The notes under the pieces are model-generated. The model was not told where the DNA came from and searched no databases. It saw nothing but the letters and a program-made list of their open reading frames with translations. Shown in pieces: positions 38,157 through 47,908 of a stretch of DNA of 64,000 nt (position 1 is the stretch's first letter; each line of letters begins with the position of its first letter). The translations under genes were made by a program, and so were the position numbers. The stretch spans positions 1-64,000 of the forward strand of contig CANIFU010000005.1 in the NCBI GenBank assembly GCA_947466965.1. The letters run 5' to 3'. Source of the stretch: Bacteroidota bacterium. GTDB taxonomy: Bacteria > Bacteroidota > Bacteroidia > 2-12-FULL-35-15.

Positions 38157-38557
38157 TTGTTCTAAATACAAATGCTTAAATCGTACTTGCAATGAAGTTA
38201 AAAGGTGAGATTTTGAGAGAGAGTTTATCATTGAATTTTAGCGTTTCTGCTGACTTTTTCAATCAGTAAAAGTGCCATGATGTAAAATGTTGATATACAA
38301 TGCTATATGTGTGCATAAAATGCTCAGATTCCATTTTTGGGAATAAGGGTGTCATCTTGGGATTTTTTAAATGAAATGAAATAGAAAAACAATTGCTTTT
38401 ATTTTACATGAGAATTAAAATATAACGCTTGTTTCTTTTGTTTTTAATTAGATCTTAAAAGTGTTTTTTAGTGCTAATTTTATTTTTTTTTAACTTTATA
38501 TTTGAAAAAAAATATAATTTGCTTCAAGTATGTTCAATTATACTAAATTTGTTTTTA

Positions 38558-39286
38558 ATGAAAAAAAATATAATTCCAGGAGCACTTTTTCTAATATTAT
38601 TTTTGTTTGTTAGTTTCGTTTCCTATTCTCAAAATACTGCCAATGAATTTTATAAAAGTGCATTGATTAACGATTCCCAAAAAGATTATACTGCTGCGCT
38701 TCACGATCTTGATAATGCCATATTCCAAAATCCAAACTATGATAGTGCTTATTGTTTGCAGGGTTTTATTCATTTTAAAATGGGAGAAAATAAATTGGCG
38801 ATCAAGTTTTTGGATAAAGCAATCAAGTTAAATCCGAATTATACTGATGCTATTAATGGAAGAGGAATTGTAAAAGCCCAAATGCAAGATTATATTTCAG
38901 CAATAAAGGAATTCAATAAAGCCATTGAATTAAGTCCACTCAAGCCTAAGCCTTATTTTAATAGGGCGCTAGCGAAAGCGCATTTAGATGACTACAGCTC
39001 CGCTATCAAAGACCTAGACAAAGCAATTTCAATAGACAATAACTACACAAATGCATTTTACAGCCGAGCATTTTGGAAAGATATTGCTGGCGATTATTCG
39101 GGATCGGTTGCGGACTATAAAAAAGTTATTGAGTTAGATCCTTCTTATCGTGAGGCGTACATAGGTTTAGCTACTACAATGTATCAGCATGGTGAAAAAG
39201 TATCTGCCTGTGAACTTTTGAAAACAGCTGCTGAGAAGGGAAGTATTATGGCAGATGAACTTGTTACTAACTTGTGCACCGAATGA
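38558..39286 (+). CDS. Secreted TPR protein
   Basis: Signal peptide MKKNIIPGALFLILFLFVSFVSYSQ then repeated TPR motifs (KAIKLNPNYTDAINGRG). Track start at 38471 is a GTG in AT-rich leader. Confidence 0.88.
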   Translation: MKKNIIPGALFLILFLFVSFVSYSQNTANEFYKSALINDSQKDYTAALHDLDNAIFQNPNYDSAYCLQGFIHFKMGENKLAIKFLDKAIKLNPNYTDAINGRGIVKAQMQDYISAIKEFNKAIELSPLKPKPYFNRALAKAHLDDYSSAIKDLDKAISIDNNYTNAFYSRAFWKDIAGDYSGSVADYKKVIELDPSYREAYIGLATTMYQHGEKVSACELLKTAAEKGSIMADELVTNLCTE

Positions 39287-39840
39287 AAAAAATTAACACA
39301 ATCTTTTTATTACTTCTATTCTGTGAAATTTCATTTTCACAAATTACTTTTAATGTGATAAAAAAAGATGTTAAATGTAATCATAAGGAATATGGTGATG
39401 TTGAAGTGGTAGTTACATCCACGAATACACCTTATAAATTTTTATGGAGTACTTCAGACACAACTTCCTCCATTCATGATATTAATGAAGGAGTATATTC
39501 GGTTGTTATTACGGATGGAAGTGGTAATGATACAACAGTTGTAATTGAAGTAAAGTTGATTGTTTGTGAAATGGCACCTGAAATAGTATTTACTCCCAAT
39601 GCTGACGGAATAAATGATTTCTGGTATATTCAAAATTCAGAATATTTTCCTCAAGCTTGTTTTCTTGTATACAATCGTCTCGGTCAAAAAGTATTTGAAA
39701 AAAAAGGACAATATGAACTTTGGGATGGAAAAGATCTGTTTGGTGTTTCATTGCCTGTTGCCAGTTACTATTATGTAATTTATCATGATCAGTCGGATGA
39801 AGGAACAATTATTAAAGGATGTGTATCAATTATAAAATGA
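39283..39840 (+). CDS. Small secreted protein: one SprB-like repeat + gliding motility-associated (CHU_C / T9SS type B) C-terminal domain
   Basis: DVKCNHKEYGDVEVVV..YKFLWSTSDTTSSIHDINEGVYSVVITDGSG; EIVFTPNADGINDFWYIQNSEYFPQACFLVYNRLGQKVFEKKGQYELWDGKDLFGVSLPVASYYYVI. ATGA overlap with upstream stop. Confidence 0.88.
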   Translation: MKKINTIFLLLLFCEISFSQITFNVIKKDVKCNHKEYGDVEVVVTSTNTPYKFLWSTSDTTSSIHDINEGVYSVVITDGSGNDTTVVIEVKLIVCEMAPEIVFTPNADGINDFWYIQNSEYFPQACFLVYNRLGQKVFEKKGQYELWDGKDLFGVSLPVASYYYVIYHDQSDEGTIIKGCVSIIK

Positions 39841-40796
39841 TAAAAATTAAAACAGTCATCATACTTTTGTTCTTTTCGGTTGCAGTATATGCTCAACAGA
39901 CGGTACAGTATTCTCAATTCATGATGAACGATTACGGATTAAATCCCGCTGTTGCCGGAAGCGGTAAAGGATTAAATGTAATGGTTGGTAGAAGGACTCA
40001 ATGGCGTGGTTTTGCTTTCGCTCCTGAATCTAATTTTGCAAGTGTGACAAAAGCATTTGGTAAAAAAGGATACAAATATTATTGGCATGGTGTAGGTGCA
40101 TATGTTGAGCAAGATAAATTCGGTGTTTTTACAAACCAAGCTGCATATGGTTCTTATGCAATTCATTTAAAATTGTCAGCTAAATATTATTTCAGTGTTG
40201 GGATTGCTGCCGGCATAAAAAGTGTTGCTTTAACAAATTCTATTTTCAATGCTAACGATCCTGCCTTGTCTCAAATTAGTCCGCAGGTTTTGTTGCCGGA
40301 TTTTATTCCTGGTATTTATTTCTACTCAAAAAAAATATCGTTTGGATTATCTGTACGCAATATCTATAAAAACTCATTAAAGCAGGGTAGTAATGAAATC
40401 GGAACAAATGGAAAATTGCTTCCTACCGCAATTTTCACAGCATGTAAAAAGTTTAAATCGGAAGGTTATGATTATGTTTTTGTTCCTGGTATAAATATCC
40501 AGTCTAATTTTATGGGTATTCCTTCTGCTCAATTTAATTTTATGACTTATTTTCGTCAACGAATCGGACTTGGCCTTACGTACAGGATGCATGACGCGAT
40601 TTCCGGAATGATACAGATTCGTGTATTCAAAAATGTTGTTGTAGGTTTTGCATACGATTATACGATTTCGCGTTTCAGATCAGCGAATGCCAATTCAACA
40701 GAATTCATGATGGGTTTGTCTCCCGTTATGAGCAGTGAAGGGTATGATAAGCCTAATGGAACAGCCGATTGTCCAAAATTTGATTTTGATTTTTAA
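39837..40796 (+). CDS. PorP/SprF family type IX secretion system membrane protein
   Basis: AQQTVQYSQFMMNDYGLNPAVAGSGKGLNVMVGRRTQWRGFAFAPES; ATGA overlap with upstream gene. Confidence 0.93.
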   Translation: MIKIKTVIILLFFSVAVYAQQTVQYSQFMMNDYGLNPAVAGSGKGLNVMVGRRTQWRGFAFAPESNFASVTKAFGKKGYKYYWHGVGAYVEQDKFGVFTNQAAYGSYAIHLKLSAKYYFSVGIAAGIKSVALTNSIFNANDPALSQISPQVLLPDFIPGIYFYSKKISFGLSVRNIYKNSLKQGSNEIGTNGKLLPTAIFTACKKFKSEGYDYVFVPGINIQSNFMGIPSAQFNFMTYFRQRIGLGLTYRMHDAISGMIQIRVFKNVVVGFAYDYTISRFRSANANSTEFMMGLSPVMSSEGYDKPNGTADCPKFDFDF

Positions 40797-40797
40797 G

Positions 40798-41532
40798 GTG
40801 AAAGGGTTTGTAAAAATACTTTGGCGTTTTTCCTGGAAAGCTGCAATGTGGTTTTTCATAGTAAGTTTTCTTTCTGTAATTTTTTTTCGTTGGGTTCCTA
40901 TTCCTATAACACCCCTTATGCTTATCAGATGTGTCGAGCAAAAGATGGATGAAAAAGAAATGAAGTTAAATAAAGAGTGGGTACCTCTTGAAGAAATTGC
41001 TCCTAATTTGCAGCTAGCTGTTGTTTGTTCCGAAGATCAGAATTTTCTTAAACACAATGGTTTCGATTTTGAGGCGATAGAAAAGGCAATTGAGTATAAT
41101 GAAACACATAAAAAAACACGTGGAGCGAGTACCATAAGTCAACAAACAGCAAAAAATGTTTTTCTATGGCAAGGCAGAAGTTTTATACGTAAAGGGTTTG
41201 AAGTATATTTTACATTTTTGATTGAAACATTTTGGAGTAAAGAGCGGATCATGGAAGTGTATTTGAACGTGATTGAAATGGGTGATGGGATTTACGGTGC
41301 TCAGGCTGCATCAAAAAAAAATTTCAAAAAAGATGCTCAATATTTAAGTAAACTAGAAGCAGCTACGATTGCAGCTGTTTTGCCAAATCCTATTCGGTTT
41401 AATGCCGGAAATCCAAGCGGATATGTTCAAAAGCGTAGAGCCTGGATTATGAATCAGATGGTTTTTTGGGGTGGCGTTTTGAAATACAACGAAGAACCCC
41501 TTAAAGTAAAGCCAAAGCGGAATAGAAAATAA
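40798..41532 (+). CDS. mtgA: Monofunctional biosynthetic peptidoglycan transglycosylase
   Basis: CSEDQNFLKHNGFDFEAIEKAIEYN, RGASTISQQTAKNVFLWQGRS. In-frame GTG at 40798 is a likelier start than 40735 (which overlaps the PorP gene). Confidence 0.9.
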   Translation: MKGFVKILWRFSWKAAMWFFIVSFLSVIFFRWVPIPITPLMLIRCVEQKMDEKEMKLNKEWVPLEEIAPNLQLAVVCSEDQNFLKHNGFDFEAIEKAIEYNETHKKTRGASTISQQTAKNVFLWQGRSFIRKGFEVYFTFLIETFWSKERIMEVYLNVIEMGDGIYGAQAASKKNFKKDAQYLSKLEAATIAAVLPNPIRFNAGNPSGYVQKRRAWIMNQMVFWGGVLKYNEEPLKVKPKRNRK

Positions 41533-41612
41533 TGATGCGACTAGTTATAATTTTTTTATAAATTACTCCTGTCAAACAAAACAATTCAAATTTTTAAATG
41601 AAATCAACAAAC

Positions 41613-42179
41613 TTAGTTTTCTTCAAAAATATCAACAATCTTCTCTAGCTTAGAATCATCATATTTTCCGGAGGTAGTATATACAACTTTCCCTGTTTTA
41701 TCCAATACAAAAAAATAGGGAATATCACGTTTTTTGAAATCTAACTCTTCTTTGTAGGTTTTTCCACCATCGTAAAAAAGCAAGTAGGGATAAAGTTCTT
41801 TATCGGTTTGGGATTTTATTTTTTCCTTCGAAGTGTTGCTTGCCAATTTATTAAATCCGGTAAACATCGGAATAAAATACAGGTTTACATCATAATCAAC
41901 ATGAATATCAAAAACATCTGCTTGTGATGCATCCACTTTTCCTATAAATTTATTGTAAATTGGATTGATCCATGTCTTAAGATTTGATTCAGCATCCGTG
42001 CTGAATGCTATACATAATAATGTGTATTTCCCTTTTGTATCGGTAGGAAGATTAACTGCTTTTCCATTGTAATCTTCACATTCCATTCTTGGGAAAATGG
42101 TTCCAATAACTCCTCTATTAGGAGTGAATGCCATTGTAAGTGCTGCAATTACAATTATAAATAAAAAATATTTTTTCAC
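41613..42179 (-). CDS. Secreted thioredoxin-like-fold protein lacking a CXXC motif
   Basis: Signal peptide; IGTIFPRMECEDYNGKAVNLPTDTKGKYTLLCIAFST...PYFFVLDKTGKVVYTTSGKYDDSKLEKI. Confidence 0.55.
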   Translation of the reverse strand: MKKYFLFIIVIAALTMAFTPNRGVIGTIFPRMECEDYNGKAVNLPTDTKGKYTLLCIAFSTDAESNLKTWINPIYNKFIGKVDASQADVFDIHVDYDVNLYFIPMFTGFNKLASNTSKEKIKSQTDKELYPYLLFYDGGKTYKEELDFKKRDIPYFFVLDKTGKVVYTTSGKYDDSKLEKIVDIFEEN

Positions 42180-42183
42180 AATA

Positions 42184-42456
42184 TTATGATTTTAATACTT
42201 CGGGTAATTTTTCTTTAGTTAATTCGCTTCCCGCAATTTTTAATAAAAATACTACTTTGCCATTAGCAAATTCGTGTTTCATTTCATTTTTTACAAGATC
42301 CATGAGTAGATCAAAATCGCCATAGAGCATAGTGCTTAAACCACCAACATCAACGCGAATGTTTTTATTTTGTTTTATCCGCTGAATGAAATCGATAACT
42401 TTTTGTTCGTAACCATTAGTTAAAGCATACATGCTTATTTCAATTGTAGCTATCAT
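42184..42456 (-). CDS. Thiamine-binding (YkoF/MTH1187-like) family protein
   Basis: MIATIEISMYALTNGYEQKVIDFIQRIKQNKNIRVDVGGLSTMLYGDFDLLMDLVKNEM. Confidence 0.6.
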   Translation of the reverse strand: MIATIEISMYALTNGYEQKVIDFIQRIKQNKNIRVDVGGLSTMLYGDFDLLMDLVKNEMKHEFANGKVVFLLKIAGSELTKEKLPEVLKS

Positions 42457-42528
42457 TTGCTTAATAAATTGTTGCAAAAATTTCAAAAAAATTCTTGTAC
42501 ATCAGGAAAGGAAATCAACTGTTGCCTT

Positions 42529-43134
42529 TTATTTATTTAATTCAGCAAATACTTTATCAGCTTTGAATTTTTTTGCACCCTTTCCTTTGCGAATAATTTT
42601 TACTTTAATAATCATATCCCCTTGAACGATTGCGTTCACAACATCTTGTCCGTTTATAACATGCCCAAAAACTGTGTGTTTGCCATCTAACCAAGGAGTA
42701 GCGATATGTGTAATAAAAAACTGCGATCCGTTTGTTCCCTGACCGGCATTTGCCATAGAGAAAATTCCTGGACCAGTATGTTTTAAATCGGGGTGGATTT
42801 CATCTTTGAATTTGTATCCCGGACCACCTGTGCCATTTCCTATTGGATCGCCCCCTTGAATCATAAAGTTCGGGATCACACGGTGAAATTTTAAACTGTC
42901 GTAATAGGGAACGCCTATTTTTTTTGCATTGTTTTTTATTTTACCTTCTGCCAAACCAACAAAGTTGGCCACCGTGAGTGGTGTCTTTTCGTATTCGAGT
43001 GCCAATAATATAACCCCTTTGTTTGTTGTTATTTCGGCATACAATCCAGGCGCTAACTTAGCTTTCTTATCTTTTTTTGCAAAACCTGCTGTTGTTACTA
43101 ATAATAATGTAACTGCTAATAGTATTTTTTTCAT
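42529..43134 (-). CDS. Peptidylprolyl isomerase (cyclophilin type)
   Basis: [70 protein letters not shown]. Confidence 0.96.
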   Translation of the reverse strand: MKKILLAVTLLLVTTAGFAKKDKKAKLAPGLYAEITTNKGVILLALEYEKTPLTVANFVGLAEGKIKNNAKKIGVPYYDSLKFHRVIPNFMIQGGDPIGNGTGGPGYKFKDEIHPDLKHTGPGIFSMANAGQGTNGSQFFITHIATPWLDGKHTVFGHVINGQDVVNAIVQGDMIIKVKIIRKGKGAKKFKADKVFAELNK

Positions 43135-43334
43135 AAGGATTTATATGTGTTATAAAATTATAAGATTGTTTGTAATTGTAAAATTAACATAACAAATCAT
43201 AAACCAAAAGAGTTGTTGATAAAACGTTACATCATTTTAACTAAAAAAACTAGTTCAGTTGCTATTTTTGAAGAAACTAAAAAAATCCTTGTTCCTCTTT
43301 TTTTATATATGATTGGATACAATGGTGAGCTATT

Positions 43335-45599
43335 ATGAAAGTTTGTATTGCCGAGAAACCTAGTGTTGCAAAAGAAATAGCAGAGATATTGGGTGCTAAA
43401 CAGCGTAAAGATGGTTATTACGAAGGGAATGGTTATCAGGTAACCTGGAGTTTCGGGCATTTATGTGAACTGAAAGAACCTCATGAGTACGATTCGGCTT
43501 ACCGTGAATGGAACCTGAATATGCTTCCTATACTTCCACAAAAATTCGGGATAAAAGTTAAGAATGATAAAGGTATCGAAAAGCAATTCAATACGATAGC
43601 AACGCTTTTTGAACATGCTTCGGAGGTTATAAATTGCGGTGATGCCGGACAAGAAGGGGAGCTGATTCAGCGTTGGATCTTTTCAAAAACAAATTGTAAA
43701 AAGCCATTGAAACGCTTATGGATTTCATCTTTAACGGAGGAAGCAATACGTGAAGGATTTAAGAAACTCAAAGATGGTAAAGATTATGAACGTCTCTATT
43801 ATGCTGGCTATTCGCGTGCTGCAGCCGATTGGCTTTTAGGTATGAATGCTACACGTTTGTTTACAATAAAATATGGAAATGGTAAACAGGTGCTTTCTAT
43901 TGGAAGGGTTCAAACGCCTACGTTGGCGATGATCGTAAATCGCCAGTTAGAAATTAATGCATTTAAATCGGCGGTTTTTTTTGAATTGAAAACGAAATAC
44001 CGTGACGTGATCTTTAATGCGCAGATAGAGCGATTTCAGGGGAATGAAAAGCAAAAGGCTGAAGGCATTCTAACTTCTATAAAAGAGGAGCAATTCAGAA
44101 TTACATCTGTTGAAACAAAAAAAGGAAAAGAATCTGCTCCACGTTTATTTGATTTAACTTCTTTGCAAGTTGAATGTAATAAACGTTTTGGTTATTCGGC
44201 AGAAGATACATTGAAGGTCATTCAAAATTTATATGAAAAAAAATTAGTTACATATCCTCGTGTAGATACAACCTATCTTCCCAATGATATGTATCCCAAG
44301 ATTCCCGATATTCTTAAAAATATGATTAATTACCAAGCCTTGGTAAAACCATTGTTGGAAAATGAAATTCGTAAATCAACAAAAGTTTTTGATGATAAGA
44401 AAGTAACTGACCACCATGCGATTATTCCAACTGATGTTAAAGCACAAGGTTTAATGGGTAATGAGGCATTGGTTTTTGATACCATTTCAAAACGTTTTTT
44501 GGCCGCATTTTATCCAGATTGCGAAGTCTCGAATACCACCGTTATTGGAGTAGTAAAAGAAATAGAATTTAAAGCAACAGGGAAACAGATTCTTGATCCA
44601 GGTTGGCGAGTGGTTTATAATAAAGAGGTAATCGATGAAGATGAGAAAGAGGAAATTCAATTTCTTCCAGCTTTCGTAATGGGCGAAAAAGGACCTCATG
44701 AAGTGTTTCTTGCGGAAGGTAAAACAAGTGCCCCGAAAGCATTTACAGAAGCAACATTGCTTCGTGCTATGGAAACGGCTGGGAAGCAGATCGACGACGA
44801 AGAGTTACGAGAATTAATGAAGGATAACGGAATTGGCCGACCTTCTACACGTGCGGCAATCATTGAAACGTTGTTCCGAAGAAATTATGTGAAACGTGAG
44901 CGAAAAAACTTAGTTCCTACTGTTACCGGAATGGAATTGATTCGTGTCATAAATAACGAGTTGTTAAAGTCGGCAGAGATGACAGGTAACTGGGAATTTA
45001 AACTTCGTCAGATTGAAAAAGGTGAATATCAAGCGGAAGCTTTTTTAGCTGAGATGAAACAGATGGTTAGCGATTTGGTTATTCAAGTGCGCAACGAAAG
45101 TTCACAGCGAATAACTATTGCCAGCCATACACCTGTTGTTGAAAGAGATGAAAAAGTGGATTGCCCCAAATGTAATTCCGGAAAAATGTTGAAAGGGAAA
45201 ACTGCTTTTGGATGTAGTAATTATAAAACTGGCTGCGATATGAAAATTCCATTTGAATTGATGGGGAAACGATTAACGGATGTTCAGATAAAATTGCTTT
45301 TGGAAAAGAAAAAGACAACAGTAATAAAAGGATTTGTAGTTTCGACTCCGCTCGACAAGTCAACAATACGGAAAGACGGCATTTTAAAATTAACAGATTC
45401 ATTCAATGTTGAGTTTGAGGAGACACAACTGAAAACAAAAGTTACAAAGAGCAAAAAAGCTGTAGAAGAAAACAAGTCCGGAATTTGTCCGGTTTGTAAA
45501 AAAGGTATTATTCTGAAAGGCAAAACAGCATTCGGTTGTAGTGAATATAAAAACGGATGTTCTTTTCGTATGCCATTTGATACTGTTGTTTCACCATGA
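43335..45599 (+). CDS. topB: DNA topoisomerase III
   Basis: MKVCIAEKPSVAKEIAEILG, YSRAAADWLLGMNATRLFT, VTYPRVDTTYLPNDM; C-terminal zinc-finger-like CPKCNSGKMLKGKTAFGCSNYKTGC. Confidence 0.95.
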   Translation: MKVCIAEKPSVAKEIAEILGAKQRKDGYYEGNGYQVTWSFGHLCELKEPHEYDSAYREWNLNMLPILPQKFGIKVKNDKGIEKQFNTIATLFEHASEVINCGDAGQEGELIQRWIFSKTNCKKPLKRLWISSLTEEAIREGFKKLKDGKDYERLYYAGYSRAAADWLLGMNATRLFTIKYGNGKQVLSIGRVQTPTLAMIVNRQLEINAFKSAVFFELKTKYRDVIFNAQIERFQGNEKQKAEGILTSIKEEQFRITSVETKKGKESAPRLFDLTSLQVECNKRFGYSAEDTLKVIQNLYEKKLVTYPRVDTTYLPNDMYPKIPDILKNMINYQALVKPLLENEIRKSTKVFDDKKVTDHHAIIPTDVKAQGLMGNEALVFDTISKRFLAAFYPDCEVSNTTVIGVVKEIEFKATGKQILDPGWRVVYNKEVIDEDEKEEIQFLPAFVMGEKGPHEVFLAEGKTSAPKAFTEATLLRAMETAGKQIDDEELRELMKDNGIGRPSTRAAIIETLFRRNYVKRERKNLVPTVTGMELIRVINNELLKSAEMTGNWEFKLRQIEKGEYQAEAFLAEMKQMVSDLVIQVRNESSQRITIASHTPVVERDEKVDCPKCNSGKMLKGKTAFGCSNYKTGCDMKIPFELMGKRLTDVQIKLLLEKKKTTVIKGFVVSTPLDKSTIRKDGILKLTDSFNVEFEETQLKTKVTKSKKAVEENKSGICPVCKKGIILKGKTAFGCSEYKNGCSFRMPFDTVVSP

Positions 45600-46834
45600 T
45601 TAAATCGCAACATATTTTAATTATCGGAACAGTTTGGCCGGAGCCCAACTCATCCGCTGCGGGTAGTCGTATTTTGCAGTTAATCGACATATTTCTGAAG
45701 CTTCAATGGAAGATAACTTTTGCTTCCGCAGCAAGCGATAGTGAATTTGCTTTTGATGTTCAGAAGCTTGGAATTGAAAAAGTAAGGATTGAATTAAATA
45801 ATAAAAGTTTTGATGATTTTATTTCTACACTCAATCCTACAATTGTCATTTTTGATCGTTTTATGATGGAAGAACAATTCGGTTGGCGGGTTGCTGAAAA
45901 CGCCCCCGATGCTTTGCGAATATTAGATACTATTGATTTACATTGCCTTCGAAAAGCCCGGCAGCTTGCATTTAAACAGAAAAGAAGTTTTGTAGAACAA
46001 GATCTTTTTTCAGATATTTCAAAACGGGAAATAGCCAGCATTTTACGTTGCGATTGTTCGCTTATCATTTCTGATTTTGAAATGAGATTGCTGAACAATT
46101 ATTTCAAAATTGATACATCTTTGATTCATTACATTCCCTTTATATTCGATCCTATTGATGATGTAAATATCAGTAACTGGCCATCTTTTGAAAATAGAAC
46201 AAACTTTATTACCATCGGAAATTTTATTCATGAACCCAATTGGAACGCTGTTCAATATTTAAAAGAAGAAATTTGGCCTATGATCCGAAAGCAACTGGCG
46301 GATGCAGAATTGCATGTTTACGGAGCTTACGCTTCTCAAAAAGTAACTGAATTGAATAATTTAAAAGATGGGTTTATCATTAAAGGTAGAGCTGAAGATG
46401 CAATGCAAGTTGTAAGAAATGCAAAAGTGTGTTTAGCGCCATTACGAATTGGCGCTGGCATTAAAGGAAAATTAGTTGAAGCTATGCATTGTGGAACCCC
46501 AAGTGTAACTTCAGATATTGGATCGGAAGGAATGCATGGCGATTTTGATTGGAATGGAATAATTGCGAATTCTTCAGAGGAAATTGCAAATGCTGCTGTG
46601 AAATTATATACGGATGTTTCTCTCTGGAAAAAGTCACAGAGAAATGGAATAAACCTTATTAATCAGTTTTATTCTAGAGAAAAATTTGAATTAGAATTCA
46701 TTGATACTATCCTGTCGATTCAACAAAACATTAAAAAACACCGGCATAAAAATTTTATCGGTGCGATGTTAATGCATCATACGATTTCAGGAACCAAATA
46801 CATGGCAAAATGGATAGAGGAGAAGAATAAGTAA
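45596..46834 (+). CDS. Glycosyltransferase (GT4-like)
   Basis: IIGTVWPEPNSSAAGSRILQLIDIF; CLAPLRIGAGIKGKLVEAMHCGTPSVTSDIGSEGM; ATGA overlap with topB. Confidence 0.85.
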   Translation: MIKSQHILIIGTVWPEPNSSAAGSRILQLIDIFLKLQWKITFASAASDSEFAFDVQKLGIEKVRIELNNKSFDDFISTLNPTIVIFDRFMMEEQFGWRVAENAPDALRILDTIDLHCLRKARQLAFKQKRSFVEQDLFSDISKREIASILRCDCSLIISDFEMRLLNNYFKIDTSLIHYIPFIFDPIDDVNISNWPSFENRTNFITIGNFIHEPNWNAVQYLKEEIWPMIRKQLADAELHVYGAYASQKVTELNNLKDGFIIKGRAEDAMQVVRNAKVCLAPLRIGAGIKGKLVEAMHCGTPSVTSDIGSEGMHGDFDWNGIIANSSEEIANAAVKLYTDVSLWKKSQRNGINLINQFYSREKFELEFIDTILSIQQNIKKHRHKNFIGAMLMHHTISGTKYMAKWIEEKNK

Positions 46835-46876
46835 GTTTTTATTCTTGTTGACTTAAATAAAAAAAGATAGTATTGT

Positions 46877-47503
46877 TTATCTGTTTGTGCTGTTTAACCC
46901 ACTACCGAAATCCTGGCCCGACATGAAACTGGAAGTGTTTCCAAAGTTGTTCATTCCATTGGTAGAAGTGCTATAAGGTGTTTCTCCTTGGGTGATGATT
47001 GTTTGAAAGCTTATTGTGCCGTGTTTACTTATCTTGTAGTCTAAACCAATTGCAACTCCTTTTAAGTTACCGTTTTTATTGCTAAAATTGTTTGCATCAT
47101 ACATTGCTGCTCCTGCAAAGGTTGTGCGTTTATTTAACTTGTATTGACCTTCTATAAATAGAATGTTCCCGGTCAGTGTTTTGTTTCGAGAATTTAAGAA
47201 TGCTTCATTTTGATTGACCGGCATAAACGTATTTCCGGAAATGGAATAATGCATCAATCCTATAGTTAATTTGAAATTTTCGTTCAGCTGATAAGCCATT
47301 TTCGGAGCTACAAATGTTGTATAAGCGGCGTTGTTTGTTGAATTTAAAAAGCTGACACCTGCTCCAGCAGAAATGGAGGCAGAGACCCTGTCTTTTGATA
47401 TAGACTTTGGTTTTGTCTGGGTATAATAGTCTACAGAAGTGTTTTGAGCTTCTATGAAAGAAGCAACAAATAGAAGCAATGTGAAGGTTATTAACTTTTC
47501 CAT
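46877..47503 (-). CDS. Secreted / outer membrane hypothetical protein
   Basis: Signal peptide and alternating beta pattern (FKLTIGLMHYSISG..); no firm family. Confidence 0.5.
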   Translation of the reverse strand: MEKLITFTLLLFVASFIEAQNTSVDYYTQTKPKSISKDRVSASISAGAGVSFLNSTNNAAYTTFVAPKMAYQLNENFKLTIGLMHYSISGNTFMPVNQNEAFLNSRNKTLTGNILFIEGQYKLNKRTTFAGAAMYDANNFSNKNGNLKGVAIGLDYKISKHGTISFQTIITQGETPYSTSTNGMNNFGNTSSFMSGQDFGSGLNSTNR

Positions 47504-47649
47504 GTTAGCTTATTAGTTACCCAAATATAATAAAAAATAGTTTTTTAAAAATATATTTGTAAATGTTTAACAATTTTTTATTAAAATAATAATAATATTC
47601 AACAACTGATAATTACGTTTTTAATAATTAAAATATAATTTGACGCACT

Positions 47650-47898
47650 ATGAAAATATTTGTAAAAAATCTCGAAAGAGAAATTAATGAAATGCAACTC
47701 GAGGGATTGTTTGCTCAGTTCGGTGAAGTGCTATCAACAAAAATTGTTTATGATACGATTACCTGGGAGTCTAAAGGTTTTGCTTTTTTAGAAATGGCAA
47801 AAAAAGCCGATGGCCAAAAAGCTATTGAAGCCTTAAATGGCAAAGAAGTAAAAGGTCGTGAGTTAATTGTTCAGGAAGCAGAAGAAAGACGCAGATAA
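47650..47898 (+). CDS. Single-RRM RNA-binding protein
   Basis: RNP2 KIFVKNL and RNP1 KGFAFLEM in an 82-aa protein. Confidence 0.93.
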   Translation: MKIFVKNLEREINEMQLEGLFAQFGEVLSTKIVYDTITWESKGFAFLEMAKKADGQKAIEALNGKEVKGRELIVQEAEERRR

Positions 47899-47908
47899 TT
47901 GTTTTGTT

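Noticed and set aside
38497-38504. TATATTTG as a promoter -7 for the TPR/SprF unit
   Set aside because: Matches TAnnTTTG but I found no TTTG/TTG element at the expected 19-21 nt spacing, so not called.
38471-38557. N-terminal extension of the TPR ORF (track start 38471)
   Set aside because: GTG start in AT-rich leader; a clean signal peptide begins at the 38558 ATG.
45115-45690. Minus ORFs antisense to topB and the glycosyltransferase gene
   Set aside because: Antisense to conserved coding sequence; no motif support.
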